Positions 17,140-26,006 of a DNA stretch of 64,000 nucleotides are shown one piece after another (position 1 is the first letter of the stretch; every line of letters starts with the position of its first letter). The notes under the pieces are model-generated. The model was not told where the DNA came from, searched no databases, and worked only from the letters and a program-made list of their open reading frames with translations. The stretch is from UBA7803 sp041690675 (lineage in GTDB: Bacteria > Pseudomonadota > Gammaproteobacteria > Pseudomonadales > Azotimanducaceae): positions 34,841-98,840 of the forward strand of contig JAWLGU010000004.1 in the NCBI GenBank assembly GCA_041690675.1. The letters are read 5' to 3'. The translations under genes and the position numbers were made by a program.

Positions 17140-17952
17140 TTGCTGCGTTCCCGGGTCATCACCGCGCTCATCCTCGCCCCTCTGGTCGTTTCGGCCATCT
17201 ACCTGCTGCCCATCTCCGCCTACGCCGCCTTCTTCTGGCTCATCGCCGCCGCCGGGGCCTACGAATGGGCGGGGCTCGCAGGGTTGAAGGAGGTGTGGTC
17301 CCGGGTCGCGTACCTTGCGGTGCTGGCGGTTCTGGCGTTGCTCGCCTGGCAGCTGCCGGAGCATTGGGGGGCCGTGCTGTGGCTGGGCGCCGGATTCTGG
17401 CTTCTGGCGGCCGTGGCGGTGGTGTTCTATCCCCGCGGGGGCAAGGTGGTGACCCACCCCCTGGTGGCGGTGCCGGCGGGGCTGCTGGTGGCGCTCACGG
17501 CTTGGCTCGGCCTGGTGGTGATCCGCGACCAGCCCGGCGGCGCAACCTGGGTGCTGTGGCTGCTGTTCCTCGTGTGGGGCGCCGACATCGGCGCCTACTT
17601 CGCCGGCCATCGCTACGGCAGGCGGCTGCTCGCACCCCGGGTGAGCCCGGGGAAGACCTGGGAAGGGCTCATCGGCGGTGTCCTGGCGAGCCTGCTGGTG
17701 GCGCTGGTCATGCTGGTGCCCATGGGGGCGTTGACCCCGTGGTGGCCGCCGTTGATCCTGCTGCTGGTCACCGTCTCGGTGTTCGGCGACCTGTTCGAGA
17801 GCGTCCTCAAGCGTTCCCGCGGCGTGAAGGACTCGGGTTCGCTTCTGCCCGGGCACGGCGGCATGCTCGACCGGATCGACTCCGTGGTGGCGGTGCTGCC
17901 GGTGTTCGCGCTGATGCTCTCCACCGGCATCTCCTCCGGAGGGATCGGCTGA
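17140..17952 (+). CDS. cdsA: Phosphatidate cytidylyltransferase
   Basis: Integral membrane enzyme making CDP-diacylglycerol from phosphatidate and CTP. A TTG start at 17140 gives 270 aa beginning LLRSRVITALILAPLV, which aligns with the E. coli start; no better in-frame start is seen. There are about eight hydrophobic helices. The signature SPGKTWEGLIGG and the C-terminal block GDLFESVLKR..GVKDSGSLLPGHGGMLDRIDS carry the catalytic Asp residues. It follows uppS as in other gammaproteobacteria, but the next gene is rseP, not dxr. Confidence 0.95.
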   Translation: MLRSRVITALILAPLVVSAIYLLPISAYAAFFWLIAAAGAYEWAGLAGLKEVWSRVAYLAVLAVLALLAWQLPEHWGAVLWLGAGFWLLAAVAVVFYPRGGKVVTHPLVAVPAGLLVALTAWLGLVVIRDQPGGATWVLWLLFLVWGADIGAYFAGHRYGRRLLAPRVSPGKTWEGLIGGVLASLLVALVMLVPMGALTPWWPPLILLLVTVSVFGDLFESVLKRSRGVKDSGSLLPGHGGMLDRIDSVVAVLPVFALMLSTGISSGGIG

Positions 17953-18064
17953 TTGGGTTCGATCCAGGCCGGGATGTTCGTATATCATCCGCGCCTTCAC
18001 GGGGTCCGGGGCGCCCGCAGGCGCGGCCAGAACCAACCGAAGTAACCAGGGTCTCACCTACGTG
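17953..18064 (+). promoter_or_regulatory. cdsA-rseP gap where dxr is normally found; weak promoter candidate
   Basis: This 112-bp non-coding stretch holds no trace of dxr coding sequence. A possible sigma-70 promoter is TTCGAT (17958-17963), a 17-bp spacer and TATATC (17981-17986); the -35 is poor. It could supply extra transcription to rseP and bamA. No sigma-E type GGAACTT/TCTGA pair was seen, although bamA and skp are often in the sigma-E regulon. Confidence 0.3.
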
Positions 18065-19399
18065 ATGGACTTTCTCCAATATCCGCTGGCGCTGATCGTC
18101 ACCCTGGGGTTGCTGGTGACCTTTCACGAGCTGGGCCATTTCCTGGTCGCCCGGCTCTCGGGCGTCCGCGTGGTGCGGTTCTCCGTGGGTTTCGGCAGGC
18201 CGATCTGGTCCAGGTTCGATAAGCACGGCACGGAATTCGCCGTGGCCGCGATCCCGCTGGGAGGCTACGTGCGCATGCTCGACGAGCGGGAGCCCGGCAC
18301 GGTGGAGGCCGAGCGGCGGCCCGGCGACGTGGCGTATCCCGACCTCAGTCCCTGGTGGCGCATGGCCATCGCATCGGCGGGACCGTTGGCGAACTTCGTG
18401 CTGGCGGCGCTCGTGTACTGGCTGCTGTTCGTGGTGGGCACCACGGCCGTTGCCCCCATGCTGGGGCCGGTGCCGGATGAATCGCCGGCGGAGCGGGCCG
18501 GGCTCGTACAGGGAGCGGAGATCGTCGCCGTCGATGGCGAGCCCACGCGTTCCTGGCAGGAAGTGACCATGGCGCTGGCCGGGCGTCTGGGCGAGACCGG
18601 ATCCATCACCCTCACCGCCCGGACTCCCGGAAGCGCGCAGTCCACGGACGTGAATCTGTCGGTGACCGACTGGCACCGCGGGGTGGACGAGCCAGATCTG
18701 CTGGGCTCCCTCGGCATTCAGCCGGCGCTGCCGGCGGTGATGGGCGAGGTGCTGCCGGAAAGCCCGGCGGCCCGCGCCGGTCTGCGCCCGTACGACCGGG
18801 TCGTCTCGGTGGCGGGGGAGCCGGTGGAGACCTGGTCGGAGTGGGTGGAGGCGGTTCAGGCGTCCGCGGAACGGCCGCTGGACGTGGTGGTGGAGCGGGA
18901 GGGCCAGCGCCTCGCCCTGGTGGTGCGCCCGGAGATGCGCGAGCTTCCGAACGGCGGCACCGGCGGTTACGTGGGGGTCGCCGCCCGCACCAACGAGATC
19001 CGCTACGGGCCGCTGGAGGCGGTGGCGCCGAGCGTCGGCGAAACCTGGGACAAGACCGTGCTGACCTTGGGTCTGCTGAAGAAGATGATCACCGGCGACG
19101 TTTCCATGAAGAATCTGAGCGGGCCGATCACCATCGCCAAGGTGGCGGGGGATTCGGCCCGTTCCGGCTGGCGCTTCTTCCTGGGAGTTCTGGCGCTGCT
19201 CAGCATCTCGCTGGGGGTTCTGAATCTGCTGCCGATTCCCATCCTCGACGGCGGGCACATCGTCTTCTGCGCGGCCGAGGTGGTGCGGGGCAAGCCGGTC
19301 TCGGAGCGGGTGCAGGCGCTGGGCACCCAGATCGGGCTGTTCCTGGTGGCCGGGCTGATGATCCTGGCCCTGTATAACGACATATCCCGTTTGTTCTGA
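18065..19399 (+). CDS. rseP: Site-2 intramembrane metalloprotease RseP
   Basis: Inner-membrane zinc protease that performs the second cut of the anti-sigma-E factor RseA. The ATG at 18065 (444 aa) is preferred to a GTG immediately before it. The zinc motif HELGHFLVAR lies in the first helix (about residues 20-29). Two PDZ domains occupy about residues 125-305 (ERAGLVQGAEIVAVDGEP and ARAGLRPYDRVVSVAGEP). The third zinc ligand is in NLLPIPILDGGHIVF (about 393-407). Four transmembrane helices are expected. It is followed by bamA, consistent with a cell-envelope assembly operon. Confidence 0.96.
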   Translation: MDFLQYPLALIVTLGLLVTFHELGHFLVARLSGVRVVRFSVGFGRPIWSRFDKHGTEFAVAAIPLGGYVRMLDEREPGTVEAERRPGDVAYPDLSPWWRMAIASAGPLANFVLAALVYWLLFVVGTTAVAPMLGPVPDESPAERAGLVQGAEIVAVDGEPTRSWQEVTMALAGRLGETGSITLTARTPGSAQSTDVNLSVTDWHRGVDEPDLLGSLGIQPALPAVMGEVLPESPAARAGLRPYDRVVSVAGEPVETWSEWVEAVQASAERPLDVVVEREGQRLALVVRPEMRELPNGGTGGYVGVAARTNEIRYGPLEAVAPSVGETWDKTVLTLGLLKKMITGDVSMKNLSGPITIAKVAGDSARSGWRFFLGVLALLSISLGVLNLLPIPILDGGHIVFCAAEVVRGKPVSERVQALGTQIGLFLVAGLMILALYNDISRLF

Positions 19400-19421
19400 T
19401 CGAATCGGCCCTGGGGGGGAC

Positions 19422-21779
19422 ATGAGGCGTTCGTTACGCTGGCTGTGCTGCTTGCTGTTGTGGTGGTCGTGTGCCGCCTGGGCAGACACGTTCACCATTT
19501 CCGACATCCGCCTTCAGGGTCTGCAGCGGGTGAGCGCGGGCACCGTGTTCAACATTCTCCCGGTGAACGTGGGGGACACGGTGGACGAGCTCGCGATCCG
19601 CCAGCTCATCCGCATCCTGTTCGATTCCGGTTACTTCGACGACATCCGCATGGCGCGTGACGACGATGTCCTGGTGATTTCCGTGACGGAGCGCCCCGCC
19701 ATCGAGAGCATCGAGATCGAGGGCAACAAGGCCATTCAGACCGAGGCGCTGCTGGAAGGTCTGTCGCAGCAGGGGCTTCGGGAAGGCGAGATCTTCAAAC
19801 AGGCCACCCTGGAGCGGGTGGGCCTGGAGCTGGAGCGGCAGTACGTCGCCCAGGGCCGTTACGGCGCCAGCATCGAGACCAAGGTGGAGGAGTTGCCGCG
19901 CAACCGGGTGGCCATCAGGATCGACATCGAGGAGGGCAAGACCTCGGGGATCCGCCACATCAACATCGTCGGCGCCGAAGTGTTCGACCAGGAGGATCTG
20001 CTCGAGGAGCTCGAGCTCCAGCACCCGAGCCTGTTCTCGTTCTACCGCAACGACGACAAGTATTCGCGGGAGAAACTCGCCGGAGACCTGGAGAAGCTGG
20101 AATCCTACTATCGGGACCGCGGCTACGTGGAGTTCGACATCGAGTCCACCCAGGTCAGCATCACGCCGGATCGCCGCCAGGTGTACATCACCATGAACGT
20201 GGAGGAGGGCCAGAAATACACGGTGCGGGACGTGAACCTGGTGGGCGAGCTCCACGACGTTCGCCCGGACGACCTGCGGCGCCTGTTCGTCGTGGCGCCG
20301 GGGCAGGTGTTCTCCCAGGCCCGGGTCACCGCCACCGAGGAGCGTCTCACCCAGGCTCTCGGCAACTCCGGCTACACCTTCGCCACCGCCAGCGGCGTCC
20401 CCAAGATCAACGACGACGGCACCGTGGACGTGGAGTTCTTCGTCGATGCCGGCAACCGGGCGTACGTGCGGCGCATCGCCTTCTCCGGCAACACCGTCAC
20501 CCAGGACGAAGTGCTGCGCCGGGAGATGCGGCAAATGGAAGGGGGCTGGGCCTCCACGGCCCAGATCGATCTGTCGAAAGTGCGTCTCGAGCGACTGGGC
20601 TTCTTCAAGGAAGTGAACGTGGAGACCCCCGAGGTGCCCGGTACGGACGATCAGATCGACGTGAACTTCAGCGTCGAGGAGCAGCCATCGGGCAGCATCT
20701 CCGCCACCGTGGGGTACTCCCAGGGGTACGGGCTGATCCTCGGCGGCAACTACCAGGAGAGCAACGTGCTCGGCACGGGCAACAGCCTGGGGGTGGGCAT
20801 CTCGTATTCCAAGTTCCAGCGCTCCGCCAGCTTCAACTACTTCGACCCGTACTTCACCCTGGACGGCATCAGCCGCGGCTTCAACGTCTTCTTCCGGGAG
20901 TCGAACTACGACGAGGCCAACATCGCCCGATTCACCACCAACTCCTACGGGGCGGGGATCAACTTCGGCTTCCCCATCGGCGAGACCCGGCGCATCAATT
21001 TCGGTGGCACCGTGGAGTACACGGACATCACGGAAGGGCGGTTCCCGGCCCAGGAGATCAGCGAGTTCATCGAAGAGAACGGCAGCGATTCGCTGAACTA
21101 CAAGCTGAATCTCTCCTGGAGCAGCTCGACCCTGAATCGCGGCCTGTTCCCCACCCGGGGCCGCTCCCAGTCGCTGGCGCTGGAGGCGGCGGTGCCCGGC
21201 AGCGATCTGCAGTTCTACAAGCTCGTCTACACGGGACAGCAGTACTTCCCCATCAACGACAGATGGACCACCCGGTTCCGCACACGGCTGGGCTTCGGCG
21301 ACGGATACGGCAGCAGCGACGCCCTGCCGTTCTACGAGCACTTCTTCGCCGGCGGGTTCGGCTCGGTTCGGGGCTTCGAGCAGAACACCCTGGGGCCGCG
21401 CAGCACGGACCCCCTGGTGGATCTGGACGGCGACGGCGTGCCGGACCCCATCTTCAGGCGCGAGCCGCCGCCGTTCGGGGGCAATCTGCTGGTGGAGGCG
21501 AGCGCCGAGCTCATCTTCCCGCTGCCGTTCATGGAGGACAGCCGTCAGTTCCGGCCGGTGCTGTTCTTCGACGCGGGCAACGTGTTCAACACCAACTGCC
21601 CGAGCGTGAGCACGATCTGCAGCGATTTCGACGCCGGGGAGATGCGCTATTCGGCGGGCTTCGCGGTGACCTGGCTGACGGGAATGGGACCGATGACGTT
21701 CGGCCTCGCCAAGCCGTTCAACGCCGGCGAGTTCGACGAAAAGGAGACCTTCCAGTTCGAGCTTGGCCGGACGTTCTGA
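19422..21779 (+). CDS. bamA: Outer membrane protein assembly factor BamA
   Basis: Omp85-family core of the BAM complex that inserts beta-barrel proteins into the outer membrane. The product is 785 aa, with a signal peptide ending AAWA (about residue 21). Five POTRA domains (about 22-345) follow, with the typical RxxIRxLFxSGYFDDI and SIEIEGNKAIQTEALL patterns. The 16-stranded barrel contains the VRGF motif (SVRGFEQNTLGPRS, about 645-658) and ends in FQFELGRTF with a C-terminal Phe, as BAM substrates do. The length and order rseP-bamA-skp-lpxD match E. coli and Pseudomonas. Confidence 0.97.
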   Translation: MRRSLRWLCCLLLWWSCAAWADTFTISDIRLQGLQRVSAGTVFNILPVNVGDTVDELAIRQLIRILFDSGYFDDIRMARDDDVLVISVTERPAIESIEIEGNKAIQTEALLEGLSQQGLREGEIFKQATLERVGLELERQYVAQGRYGASIETKVEELPRNRVAIRIDIEEGKTSGIRHINIVGAEVFDQEDLLEELELQHPSLFSFYRNDDKYSREKLAGDLEKLESYYRDRGYVEFDIESTQVSITPDRRQVYITMNVEEGQKYTVRDVNLVGELHDVRPDDLRRLFVVAPGQVFSQARVTATEERLTQALGNSGYTFATASGVPKINDDGTVDVEFFVDAGNRAYVRRIAFSGNTVTQDEVLRREMRQMEGGWASTAQIDLSKVRLERLGFFKEVNVETPEVPGTDDQIDVNFSVEEQPSGSISATVGYSQGYGLILGGNYQESNVLGTGNSLGVGISYSKFQRSASFNYFDPYFTLDGISRGFNVFFRESNYDEANIARFTTNSYGAGINFGFPIGETRRINFGGTVEYTDITEGRFPAQEISEFIEENGSDSLNYKLNLSWSSSTLNRGLFPTRGRSQSLALEAAVPGSDLQFYKLVYTGQQYFPINDRWTTRFRTRLGFGDGYGSSDALPFYEHFFAGGFGSVRGFEQNTLGPRSTDPLVDLDGDGVPDPIFRREPPPFGGNLLVEASAELIFPLPFMEDSRQFRPVLFFDAGNVFNTNCPSVSTICSDFDAGEMRYSAGFAVTWLTGMGPMTFGLAKPFNAGEFDEKETFQFELGRTF

Positions 21780-21930
21780 TGATAGAATGCGCCCGCCTGG
21801 CGAGGGCCGGACGGGCGGGGGGGCCGCGCGCTACCGGCAAGACGAAGTTGGTACGCCGGCCGCGGAGGCCGTCACAGTGACGCACAGGCGTCGTTGGGGC
21901 GCCGGGAAACGCTTTGCCAAGGAGTGAATC

Positions 21931-22452
21931 GTGATTAGGAAGTTTGTGAGTTGGTCGTTGCTGTCGCTCGCGCTGTTCGCCGCCGGGGGAGTGGCCGCCG
22001 AGCTGAAGATCGCCGTGCTGGACACCCAGCGGGCGCTGCTGGAAAGCGAGGAAGCCCAGCGGTTGATGGAGGATACCCAGACGGCGCTCAAGGACGACCA
22101 GGATGAGGTGAATGCGCTGGGCGAGGAGATCATGGCGTTGCAGGAGCAACTGCAGAAGGATGCCGAGGTGATGAGTCCCAGCGAGCAGCGCCGTCGGCAG
22201 AAGGAAATCGAAGACAAGCGGCTCGACTACCAGTTCCTGGTGAACAAGCTGCAGAAAGAGGTGCAGGATCGCCGTCAGGAGTTGCTGCAGCAGATGGCGC
22301 CCAAGATCGACGCCGTGCTGAAAGATCTGATCGAGCTCGAGGGCTACGATCTGATCATGCAGCGCAACGGCCTGCTGTATGCCAACTCCAAGCACGACAT
22401 CACCCGCAAGGTGACCGAGAAGCTCAACGAGCGGCGGCAAGCGTCCCGTTGA
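21931..22452 (+). CDS. skp: Periplasmic chaperone Skp/OmpH
   Basis: Trimeric periplasmic chaperone that holds unfolded outer-membrane proteins. A GTG at 21931, with AAGGAG upstream, gives 173 aa. A signal peptide of about 23 residues (ending GGVAA) is followed by the ELKIAVLDTQRALLESEEAQ core strand/helix typical of OmpH, then a long charged coiled-coil arm (about 50-130, Gln/Glu/Lys/Arg rich) and a closing C-terminal helix. It sits between bamA and lpxD as usual. The 151 bp upstream contain no convincing promoter. Confidence 0.93.
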   Translation: MIRKFVSWSLLSLALFAAGGVAAELKIAVLDTQRALLESEEAQRLMEDTQTALKDDQDEVNALGEEIMALQEQLQKDAEVMSPSEQRRRQKEIEDKRLDYQFLVNKLQKEVQDRRQELLQQMAPKIDAVLKDLIELEGYDLIMQRNGLLYANSKHDITRKVTEKLNERRQASR

Positions 22453-22468
22453 TCGGCCGCCGCCTCCC

Positions 22469-23539
22469 GTGAGTGACCTCACCTTCACTCTGGCGGAGCT
22501 TGCGGATCGCCTGTCGGCGCGGCTGGTGGGCGATCCGGCCATTCGCATCACGGGCCTGGGCAGTCTCGCCAGCGCGGGTCCGGATGACATCTCCCATCTG
22601 TCCAGCCCCGCGTACCGCCGGCAGCTGGGGACAACCCGGGCCGGCGCGGTGATCCTCGCGGAGAAGGACCTCGCCCTCTGGCAGGGTCCGGCGCTGGTGG
22701 TGGACGATCCGTATCTGGCCTTCGCCCGGGTCTCTCAGCTGTTCGCCCGCTTGCCGGAGCTGCCCGTGGGGGTCGACCCGATTGCCCGGGTCGATCCCGC
22801 CGCGACGGTGAGCGACAGCGCCTGCATCGGTCCGGGCGCAGTGGTGGCGGCCGGGGCTCGCATCGGCCCGCGGGTACGGCTGTACGCCAACGCCGTGGTG
22901 GGCGAAGGCTGCGTGGTGGGGGAGGACAGCGTGCTGATGGCGAACGCGGTGCTCTACGCCGACGTCCGCATGGGGGCGCGCTGCACCGTGCACAGCAGCG
23001 CGGTGATCGGCGCCGACGGTTTCGGTTTCGCCCCGGACGGGTCGGGGCGGCTGCACCCCATCGCTCAGCTCGGCGGCGTGGTGCTCGGCGACGACGTGAG
23101 CGTTGGCGCCTGCTCCACCATCGACCGCGGCGCCATCGACGATACCGTGATCGAAGACGGCGTTAAGATCGACAATCAGGTGCAGATCGGGCACAACTGT
23201 CACATCGGCGCCCACACAGTGATCTGCGGCTGCGTGGGGATCGTCGGCAGCACCCGGGTCGGCCGCCACTGCGTCCTGGCCGGCGGCGTGGGGGTGGGCG
23301 GCGACGGGCCCATCGAGCTGTGTGACCGAGTGGTGGTGAGCGGCATGACCCACGTATCGGCCTCCATCACCGAGCCCGGAGTGTACTCCGGCGGCGTGCT
23401 GCATGCGCCGGGCCGCCAGTGGAAGCGAAACGCGCTGCGATTCCAGCGTCTCGACGACCTGAGTCGCCGGGTGACGCGCCTGGAGCGGGCGTTGCAGGAG
23501 GCCGAACTTTCCGAGTCAGCGGAGCAGGATCCGAAATGA
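22469..23539 (+). CDS. lpxD: UDP-3-O-(3-hydroxyacyl)glucosamine N-acyltransferase LpxD
   Basis: Third enzyme of lipid A synthesis, adding the N-linked 3-hydroxyacyl chain from acyl-ACP. The product is 356 aa from a GTG at 22469. The N-terminal uridine-binding domain (about 1-100) precedes a left-handed beta-helix of hexapeptide repeats (about 105-310). The catalytic His is in VQIGHNCHIG, and GADGFGFAPDG is a further LpxD signature. The C-terminal helix (about 318-345) is charged. It overlaps fabZ by four bases (ATGA), part of lpxD-fabZ-lpxA-lpxB. Confidence 0.96.
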   Translation: MSDLTFTLAELADRLSARLVGDPAIRITGLGSLASAGPDDISHLSSPAYRRQLGTTRAGAVILAEKDLALWQGPALVVDDPYLAFARVSQLFARLPELPVGVDPIARVDPAATVSDSACIGPGAVVAAGARIGPRVRLYANAVVGEGCVVGEDSVLMANAVLYADVRMGARCTVHSSAVIGADGFGFAPDGSGRLHPIAQLGGVVLGDDVSVGACSTIDRGAIDDTVIEDGVKIDNQVQIGHNCHIGAHTVICGCVGIVGSTRVGRHCVLAGGVGVGGDGPIELCDRVVVSGMTHVSASITEPGVYSGGVLHAPGRQWKRNALRFQRLDDLSRRVTRLERALQEAELSESAEQDPK

Positions 23540-23973
23540 AAAACATCAACGAGCTGTTCGAGTACCTGCCCCACCGGTATCCCTTTCTGCTGGTGGATCG
23601 CGTGGTGGAGCTGACCCCCGGTGAGCACATCCGCGGCTACAAGAACGTGACCGTGAACGAGCCCTTCTTCAACGGCCACTTTCCGGGCCATCCCATCATG
23701 CCTGGCGTGCTGATCGTGGAGGCCATGGCCCAGCTGTCCGGCGTGCTGGCCTTCGAGAGCAAGAATCGGCGCCCGTCGGACGGTTTCACCTACTACCTGG
23801 GTGGTACCGATCGCACCCGATTCAAGCGTCCGGTGATTCCCGGCGACCGGCTGATGATGGAGAGCCGCATGCTGGCAGAGAAGCGTGGGGTCATGAAGTT
23901 CGACTGCAGGGCCTTCGTGGACGACGAGTTGACCTGCACCTCGGAGATCACCTGCGTCGAGCGAGCGCTCTGA
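23536..23973 (+). CDS. fabZ: 3-hydroxyacyl-[acyl-carrier-protein] dehydratase FabZ
   Basis: Hot-dog fold dehydratase of type II fatty acid synthesis that competes with LpxA for 3-hydroxyacyl-ACP. The product is 145 aa. The catalytic His and Glu are in NGHFPGHPIMPGVLIVEAMAQ (split by about 14 residues). LPHRYPFLLVDRV near the N-terminus is typical. The ATG overlaps the lpxD stop, and lpxA starts 16 bp after its stop, so balance between membrane lipid and lipid A synthesis is coupled at the operon level. Confidence 0.97.
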   Translation: MKNINELFEYLPHRYPFLLVDRVVELTPGEHIRGYKNVTVNEPFFNGHFPGHPIMPGVLIVEAMAQLSGVLAFESKNRRPSDGFTYYLGGTDRTRFKRPVIPGDRLMMESRMLAEKRGVMKFDCRAFVDDELTCTSEITCVERAL

Positions 23974-23989
23974 GCGGGATGTCCGTGGC

Positions 23990-24802
23990 GTGATCGATCC
24001 CCGAGCCATCATCGATCCGTCTGCGCGGATCGGCGCCAACGTCTCCATCGGGCCCTGGACCATCGTCGGTCCGGACGTGGAGATCGGCGACGACTGCCAG
24101 ATCTCCTCCCACGTGGTGCTCAAGGGACCTACCCGCCTGGGGCGGCGCAACCGCATCTACCAGTTCTCCTGCATCGGCGAAGATACCTCCGACACGAGCT
24201 ACCGGGGCGAGCCCACCACCCTGGAGGTGGGGGACGACAACGTGTTCCGGGAAGGGGTGAACGTGCACCGGGGTACGGTGAAGGACCAGGGGCGCACCGT
24301 CATCGGCAGTCATTGCCTGTTCATGCCGTACGTGCACATCGCCCACGATTGCGTGATCGGGGATCACGTGATCCTGGCGAACTACGCGGCGGTCTCCGGC
24401 CACGTGCGGGTGGGCGAGTACGCCAACTTCGGCGGCTACGCCGGGGTGGCCCAGCACCGGCACGTCGGCGCGCACACCCATCTGGCGGCCATGAGTCTGG
24501 TGATCAAGGACGTGCCCGATTACGTCACCGTCATGGGCAACCCGGCCGCCGCGGTGGGACCCAATATCGAGGGCATGCGCCGGCGCGGCTACTCCCGGAC
24601 GTTGATCCGGCAGCTCCGCGACGCCTACAAGACCGTCTACCGCTCCGGCCTCACCGCCCGGGAGGCCTGCGAACGCCTGGCGCCGCTGGCGGCCGAGGTT
24701 CCGGAGGTGGCGTCCTTCGTGGCCTGCGTGCGCGACTCCCGTTGGGGCATCGTCCGTCCGCGCGGCGAGCCCGGCGGCGCCGCTGGCGGAGCGGAATCAT
24801 GA
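23990..24802 (+). CDS. lpxA: UDP-N-acetylglucosamine acyltransferase LpxA (divergent active-site region)
   Basis: First enzyme of lipid A synthesis, transferring a 3-hydroxyacyl chain from ACP to UDP-GlcNAc. A GTG at 23990 gives 270 aa. Hexapeptide beta-helix repeats fill about 1-185, with a helical C-terminal domain. Residues equivalent to E. coli His122, His125 (catalytic) and His144 are kept (H116, H119, H138), as are Asp74 (D68) and the RRR/G ligand region. The almost invariant VHQFC block is instead GVAQHRH, replacing His160 by Ala154; Lys76 is Ser70; and the hydrocarbon-ruler Gly173 is Ala167. The alignment needs no gaps, so these look like real substitutions. Synteny with fabZ and lpxB makes the LpxA call firm; acyl-chain preference is uncertain. 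Confidence 0.9.
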   Translation: MIDPRAIIDPSARIGANVSIGPWTIVGPDVEIGDDCQISSHVVLKGPTRLGRRNRIYQFSCIGEDTSDTSYRGEPTTLEVGDDNVFREGVNVHRGTVKDQGRTVIGSHCLFMPYVHIAHDCVIGDHVILANYAAVSGHVRVGEYANFGGYAGVAQHRHVGAHTHLAAMSLVIKDVPDYVTVMGNPAAAVGPNIEGMRRRGYSRTLIRQLRDAYKTVYRSGLTAREACERLAPLAAEVPEVASFVACVRDSRWGIVRPRGEPGGAAGGAES

Positions 24803-24823
24803 TCTCGCTGCCCGGCTGAGGCC

Positions 24824-25978
24824 GTGGCGCCGCTGACCATCGGCATCGTCGCCGGCGAGGCGTCGGGCGACAACCTGGGCCGGGGAGTGATGGCGGAGCT
24901 CAAGCGCCGTTACCCGGACGCCCGCTTCCTAGGCATCGGCGGCCCGAGCATGCTGGCGGAGGGCCTGGAGTCCCTGGTTCCCATGGATAGGCTGGCGGTG
25001 AACGGCTTCGTCGATCCCCTGCGCCGCCTGCCCGAGCTGCTCGGGATCCTGCGTCTGCTGCTGCGAGCCTTCGAGGCGCGGCGTCCGGACGTTTTCGTCG
25101 GCGTCGACTTCAATGTCTTCAACCTGCTGCTCGAAGGCCGTCTGCGGCGGCGGGGCATCCCGACCGTGCACTACGTGAGCCCCTCCGTGTACGCGTGGCG
25201 CCGCGGCCGCATCCGACGCATCGCCCGGTCCGCGGACATGCTCCTCACCCTGTATCCGTTCGAGCCGGCCCTGTACCGGGACACTCCGGTGCGCGCCGTC
25301 TACGTGGGGCACCCGCTGGCGGACGCCATCGACCTGGACGCCGGCAACGAGGCCCACCGGCGGGCGGCCCGGGCCGAGCTGGGGCTGCCCGAGACGGGTC
25401 TGGTGGTCGCCCTGCTGCCGGGCAGCCGCATGTCCGAGATCCGCCTGCTGGGGCCGGTGTTCCTCGAAGCCGCGACGCAGCTCGCCGTGCGCCGGCCGCA
25501 GGCGTGCTTCGTGGTGCCCTGCGTGCGCCCGGCCATCGCCCAGTGGCTGGCCGAGGCGAAGCGCCGCCAGCCGGCGCTGCGCATCGTCGAGGATCACGGC
25601 AATGCCCGGCGCGCGCTGTGTGCCTGCGACGTGGCGCTGGTGAAATCGGGTACCAGCACGCTGGAAGCCATGCTGCTGCGGCGCCCCATGGTGGTGAGCT
25701 ACCGCCTCGGGCGCGTCAGCTACGCGCTGGTGCGGCGCCTGCTGCGCACGCCCTACGTGGCGCTGCCGAACATTCTCGCCGGCCGCCAGCTGGTCCCCGA
25801 GCTGCTCCAGGACGGAGCCACGCCGACGGCTCTGGCCGCCGCGCTGCTCCGGGAACTGGACAAGGCCGGGGGCGACCCCGAATACTTGGCGGAGTTCGCC
25901 CGCCTGCATCGGCAGCTGCGTTGTGACGCCGATGCCAGAGCGGCGGATGCCGTGGCCGCCTGGCTGCGGGCCGACTGA
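24824..25978 (+). CDS. lpxB: Lipid-A-disaccharide synthase
   Basis: Family 19 glycosyltransferase that joins UDP-2,3-diacylglucosamine and lipid X to form the lipid A disaccharide on the inner leaflet. A GTG at 24824 gives 384 aa. Recognisable blocks are IVAGEASGDNLG (N-terminal Rossmann loop), FVGVDFNVFNLLLE, VHYVSPSVYAWRRGRIRRI, LLPGSRMSEIRLLGPVFLEA and LVKSGTSTLEAML (nucleotide-sugar binding). It lies 21 bp after lpxA and about 28 bp before rnhB. Confidence 0.96.
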   Translation: MAPLTIGIVAGEASGDNLGRGVMAELKRRYPDARFLGIGGPSMLAEGLESLVPMDRLAVNGFVDPLRRLPELLGILRLLLRAFEARRPDVFVGVDFNVFNLLLEGRLRRRGIPTVHYVSPSVYAWRRGRIRRIARSADMLLTLYPFEPALYRDTPVRAVYVGHPLADAIDLDAGNEAHRRAARAELGLPETGLVVALLPGSRMSEIRLLGPVFLEAATQLAVRRPQACFVVPCVRPAIAQWLAEAKRRQPALRIVEDHGNARRALCACDVALVKSGTSTLEAMLLRRPMVVSYRLGRVSYALVRRLLRTPYVALPNILAGRQLVPELLQDGATPTALAAALLRELDKAGGDPEYLAEFARLHRQLRCDADARAADAVAAWLRAD

Positions 25979-26006
25979 GAGAAGCGGGGCGGTAGATCAC
26001 GCATTC

